Assembly (NCBI GenBank): GCA_964520895.1 | Contig: CAZFOR010000028.1 | Coordinates: 1-16,714, forward strand | Source: SIG350 sp964520895 | GTDB taxonomy: Bacteria; Bacillota; Clostridia; TANB77; SIG350 | Direction: 5' to 3' | Length of the DNA: 16,714 nt | Shown: positions 15,101-16,714 of the stretch, one piece after another | How the letters are laid out: every line of letters begins with the position of its first letter | How positions within the stretch are numbered: position 1 is the first letter of the stretch | Translations under genes and position numbers: made by a program | The notes under the pieces: model-generated | Databases searched by the model: none | Seen by the model: only the letters and a program-made list of their open reading frames with translations | What the model was told of the DNA's origin: nothing

Positions 15101-15249
15101 TTAGCTGTATCTTTCGTATTTGCACTTATATCATCAATTTTTAATGTAACACTTGCATTTAATAAATTACTTGCTATGCAAATAATCGGATTAAATGTTG
15201 TTAAAATAATTAGAAATATAAGTAAAAATGATATTGTTTTTTTTAACAT
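12175..15249 (-). CDS. S-layer-type surface protein with about six diverged Ig-like repeats and SLH anchor (paralogue C)
   Basis: Predicted exported wall protein, 1024 aa. Signal peptide 1-26 (LLIFLIILTTFNPIICIA). About six beta-repeats between residues 30 and 630 share only a skeleton with A and B: a Y.W(D/N) or YxF core, IP..L, a H.L.(I/V) strand and a Y.(Y/F)..Y close. A DUF11-like domain follows (FLVNEEITYNIDVYIPYTY, TWYINNVYSNTTLTLPIKL). The SLH region 802-1024 has FRPNDGLTRAEF, GYEDGSFRPDNYITKAEL and the tail YFSDVNSYTKYYQDILEA. It is very Asn/Tyr-rich and even more AT-rich than A and B (12 G+C in 60 at 13081-13140). The start at 15249 has TAGGAGGG. No intrinsic terminator is visible between its stop and the paralogue B promoter, so read-through into B is likely. 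It is a paralogue by architecture, older or faster evolving than the A/B pair. Confidence 0.9.
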   Translation of the reverse strand: MLKKTISFLLIFLIILTTFNPIICIASNLLNASVTLKIDDISANTKDTANMYTNSKIYVSGSSNYNVKKIIYYWDDYQENEINLNSGYIEIPSYLTSNKTHRLNISLVANNTSQTVSDTFTYSIYYSLENNVNIINVNTKIDDINIYDGGYYSIVPDSKIYINGINKTSGYTMRYSWNEEGYNSISNYAQTLSVPTTLEVNKWHKLNVNVYNSGISFDKTYVYNVYLSENSEKELPIVSCFIDNKVINENTENYINNYSTLRLVSTHSMGINQIQYKINNGTYTTVTINPTNILLNNKFNINEENYIYVKAVANDNSKTQSIEYKYKININNIETYEKPIVNIKVNGDNYILDNNYYIKKDTYFNITIGNASNFKSVIYNFDELENTETTSTNFNISLPTNLSMDNWHTLNIKVKSNINNEIVSKTYSYNIYLYKDNVPDINFGLNIKFNGNTVSNNQSVISNSNGYFDVSSNYGDTVERIVYKWNNDAVKIIYDDQGRITIPSNIKYDTSNTLKIYAYILDNNNEYIKSNEYTFKVYYTNNTYITPEFKVYINDNSINTYNSIPYIVRDDDVIKVKGDGDISLSSVQYKWNDESTKTVYLNNATISDPKEILDTNTLAVRASVNGNYTNWNTYYINFSDVKESNINTYTYPLIYKTGEMLNINRDVNNPQISLRNITGFEKGKTNFLVNEEITYNIDVYIPYTYSNYDNVKIEFEVPSNINVSYINTSNGTVSGRKITWYINNVYSNTTLTLPIKLKYTSISSNNIQIIPTARIMLNNYTTNNSKVIERIYKNTSVTNYISHKPYMYGDEGTNNFRPNDGLTRAEFCVILVRAFELGNSGSYGNFTDMGYIDNNYSWAKRDIITCYNLGLLKGYEDGSFRPDNYITKAELITILARVLNNKYSEAVNIYNEPLKIFNNLNSASIQDNSWYLSNLSELIRLNIVKIDNVNVYSTLDMPITRCETVNIVNSALYRSQINNTSSNLISYFSDVNSYTKYYQDILEATAYTHYYRINSNGTEYILIN

Positions 15250-15273
15250 AACAATCCCTCCTAAAGTTTGAAA

Positions 15274-15302
15274 ATTATATCATAAAAATATTGGTTTTTC
15301 AA
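15274..15302 (-). promoter_or_regulatory. Sigma-A promoter of paralogue C
   Basis: TTGAAA (15297-15302), 17 bases, TATAAT (15274-15279) on the minus strand. Predicted start is near 15267, so the leader is only about 18 nt and consists mostly of the ribosome site. The CATAATTATGTAAA motif of A and B is absent. Confidence 0.82.
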
Positions 15303-15350
15303 TCTTTTTGCAATATTTAGTTTACTTTTCTGTTATTTATGTTAATCAAC

Positions 15351-15378
15351 AAAAAAAGAGACTTTCATAGTCTCTTTT
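15351..15378 (-). terminator. Intrinsic terminator of the spore protein gene
   Basis: AAAAGAGACT (15354-15363) pairs perfectly with AGTCTCTTTT (15369-15378) around a 5-base loop. It is followed on the minus strand by U7 (15351-15357). It separates the spore gene from the paralogue C promoter. Confidence 0.92.
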
Positions 15379-15415
15379 AATTATAAAACCAAGATATAAT
15401 CTTCTTTAGATATAA

Positions 15416-15601
15416 CTATTTAGATAATTGGTTTTCAGCTTGTTGTACTAACTTTTTAACCATGTTACCACCAACACTACCAGCTTGTCTTGATGTTAAA
15501 TCACCATTATATCCTTCTTTTAAGTTAACACCTATTTCATTAGCAACTTCATATTTGAATTTTTCTAATGCAGGATTTTTTTTGCTACTATTATTTGACA
15601 T
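15416..15601 (-). CDS. Small acid-soluble spore protein, alpha/beta type
   Basis: This 61-aa DNA-binding protein coats forespore DNA, protects it from UV and wet heat, and is degraded by the GPR protease at germination. Family hallmarks are all present: ALEKFKYEVANEIGVNL (11-27), holding the GPR-cleavage region, and SRQAGSVGGNMVKKLV (37-52), matching the canonical TARANGSVGG and following helix. Length is typical. The start at 15601 has GGAGGTGA. I could not find a sigma-G promoter: no CAT-type -10 lies upstream, only an AT-rich inverted repeat. This is the clearest sign that the organism forms endospores. It is a single-gene unit. The sequence does not show which member of the ssp paralogues it is, so no symbol is given. 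Confidence 0.95.
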   Translation of the reverse strand: MSNNSSKKNPALEKFKYEVANEIGVNLKEGYNGDLTSRQAGSVGGNMVKKLVQQAENQLSK

Positions 15602-15628
15602 TTAAGTCACCTCCAAATTGCATATATT

Positions 15629-15657
15629 AAAGATTAAAATTTAATATATTAATCTTT
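15629..15657. repeat. Inverted repeat upstream of the spore protein gene
   Basis: AAAGATTAA (15629-15637) and TTAATCTTT (15649-15657) form a 9-bp inverted repeat with an 11-base AT-only loop, starting 28 bases upstream of the start codon. It could be an operator or an mRNA-stabilising leader hairpin; no U-run follows. Confidence 0.45.
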
Positions 15658-15707
15658 CAATATATATATTTTACAATTTTAGAATTTTTAAACTAGAAAC
15701 TTTTTAC

Positions 15708-15750
15708 AAAAACAAAAAGAGGCTAAAATATTTTCAATTTTAGCCTCTTT
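15708..15750 (-). terminator. Intrinsic terminator of the MYG1-like gene
   Basis: AAAGAGGCTAAAAT (15716-15729) pairs perfectly with ATTTTAGCCTCTTT (15737-15750) around a 7-base loop. The minus strand then has a U-rich tail (15708-15715, interrupted by one G). The stem starts 5 bases after the stop codon. Confidence 0.92.
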
Positions 15751-15754
15751 GTTT

Positions 15755-16567
15755 TTAAGATATTTTTTTATCTTTAAAAAGATTTGCATGTTTGATGCTG
15801 ATATTATTTTCAACCGAATCAATAAGTTCAAGCGCAACATCATAATTTGTAACCTTTGCAAAAAACCTACCCGAATATATAACATCCAGCTTCTGGTCTA
15901 TGCACTGCCTTAAGTCCAGCTCTTCACTGAGATTATCAACTCTGTAAATGCCATCTTCTTCTTTTACAATTACCCAGTCAATCTGATTCATTTTAATTCC
16001 CGAATAATTAATATTAAACGGAAGATATAAAATATTTTCCTCTGCTTTTTCAAGATATGCATCAACCGTATACATTGATCTTGCTCTGTTAACAGCAGAA
16101 TCAATAATAGCTAAAAGCAATTCATACGCTTTTTCGATTGCACAATTAAACGACTCGTTTTCTGTACGACCATTGCCTAAGACATATGCATTATACTGAG
16201 TTAATATGTCAAAATTCTCAAACTTGCATATATCAGCTTCAGCATAATCTCTAGCAACATTGTAATCTGCAAAATTTCCATACATGGACTGGATTATAAC
16301 CCTACCATATTGTTTCCAAACCTTACCAACATTGTTATATGATGGAATTTGAGGAAACTTTTTTGCAAAGCCATCTGTAATAAACCTATTACAAATAGCA
16401 AGCTGCTCTTTGTCAAGCGTTCTTACAAACCGAACATATTTGTGTTCTGAATTGTGTATTAACACAGCCAACGCACACAAAACCAATTGTTTTGCATCAA
16501 AAACCCCTGGTACAACACCAATGTTTACATCCTCGTTAAACGATTCTACACCTACTGAAAATTTCAT
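15755..16567 (-). CDS. MYG1 (UPF0160)-family-like protein lacking the metal-binding motifs
   Basis: The 270 aa resemble MYG1 family proteins, DHH-like metal-dependent hydrolases; a eukaryotic member is reported as an RNA exonuclease. The match is from memory of the family pattern. Residues 16-25 align to the H-x-G-x-FHADE motif but read IGVVPGVFDA. Residues 47-52 (FVRTLD) match VRTRD. ITDGF (63-67) stands where VDVGG is expected, and no DHH follows. VGKVWKQYG (80-88) matches the A-x-L-x-W-K-x-YG segment, ESFNCAIEKAYELL (138-151) the family helix, and IDWVIVKEEDGIYRV with DVIYSGRFFAKV the C-terminal strands. With the metal ligands replaced, a pseudo-enzyme is inferred. The start at 16567 has AAGGAGGAAT. 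G+C is somewhat above the neighbours (21 in 60 at 15841-15900). It stands alone with its own strong promoter and terminator. Confidence 0.6.
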   Translation of the reverse strand: MKFSVGVESFNEDVNIGVVPGVFDAKQLVLCALAVLIHNSEHKYVRFVRTLDKEQLAICNRFITDGFAKKFPQIPSYNNVGKVWKQYGRVIIQSMYGNFADYNVARDYAEADICKFENFDILTQYNAYVLGNGRTENESFNCAIEKAYELLLAIIDSAVNRARSMYTVDAYLEKAEENILYLPFNINYSGIKMNQIDWVIVKEEDGIYRVDNLSEELDLRQCIDQKLDVIYSGRFFAKVTNYDVALELIDSVENNISIKHANLFKDKKIS

Positions 16568-16606
16568 GTAGATTCCTCCTTAAAAATATTTTTCTCGTGA
16601 GCTATT

Positions 16607-16635
16607 ATTATAATACCAATATATTTTCTTGTCAA
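16607..16635 (-). promoter_or_regulatory. Consensus sigma-A promoter of the MYG1-like gene
   Basis: TTGACA (16630-16635), exactly 17 bases, TATAAT (16607-16612) on the minus strand: a perfect match at both boxes. Predicted start is near 16600, with a leader of about 33 nt. I see nothing else in the AT-rich 16636-16714. Confidence 0.9.
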
Positions 16636-16714
16636 TACCCTTTATAACTTTCTTGTATTTTTATGATTATTTTGTGATAATGTCTTAATAGTTATTTTTG
16701 GAAAATGTCCCAAA

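Noticed and set aside
15688..15885. Second minus-strand frame overlapping the 3' end of the MYG1-like gene
   Set aside because: It runs through the terminator hairpin and is explained by the overlapping gene in another frame.

Overview
The window is AT-rich and every gene reads on the minus strand. An intact alpha/beta-type small acid-soluble spore protein, HrcA/CIRCE heat-shock control, consensus sigma-A promoters, strong AGGAGG ribosome sites and four secreted proteins with SLH domains point to a low-GC, spore-forming Clostridia-like Firmicute. A narrower placement is not supported by what I can see.

Layout, in plus coordinates (transcription runs right to left). 1-2402: heat-shock operon hrcA-grpE-dnaK, cut by the left edge inside dnaK. 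It is driven by one promoter with a near-perfect CIRCE just downstream and a second, degenerate CIRCE-like site over the -35 box. 2438-4909: two-gene unit of a secreted transglutaminase-like protein with three SLH domains and a Cof-type HAD phosphatase, with its own promoter and terminator. 4939-6147: a single compositionally foreign gene for a membrane-anchored Thr/Pro- and Ser-rich surface protein. It has its own promoter, a long folded 5' leader with a possible anti-Shine-Dalgarno element, and a strong terminator. 6193-15302: three tandem S-layer-type paralogues (907, 964 and 1024 aa). Each has a signal peptide, five or six Ig-like repeats, a DUF11-like domain and a C-terminal SLH region, and each has its own TTGAA(A/T)-N17-TATAAT promoter. 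15351-15657: spore protein gene. 15708-16635: a MYG1-family-like protein that appears to have lost its metal-binding residues, with a perfect consensus promoter.

The three paralogues, the transglutaminase-like SLH protein and probably the Ser-rich protein all act at the cell surface, so 3.4-15.3 kb can be read as a cell-envelope locus. SLH domains would hold the proteins on secondary wall polymer while the Ig-like repeats project outward. The repeats show recent internal duplication, and the middle paralogue has acquired Tyr/Asp-rich linkers. No CRISPR array, tRNA, rRNA or transposase was seen. No intergenic stretch exceeds 300 bases. The most unusual part is the GC-rich gene and its leader at 4939-6147.
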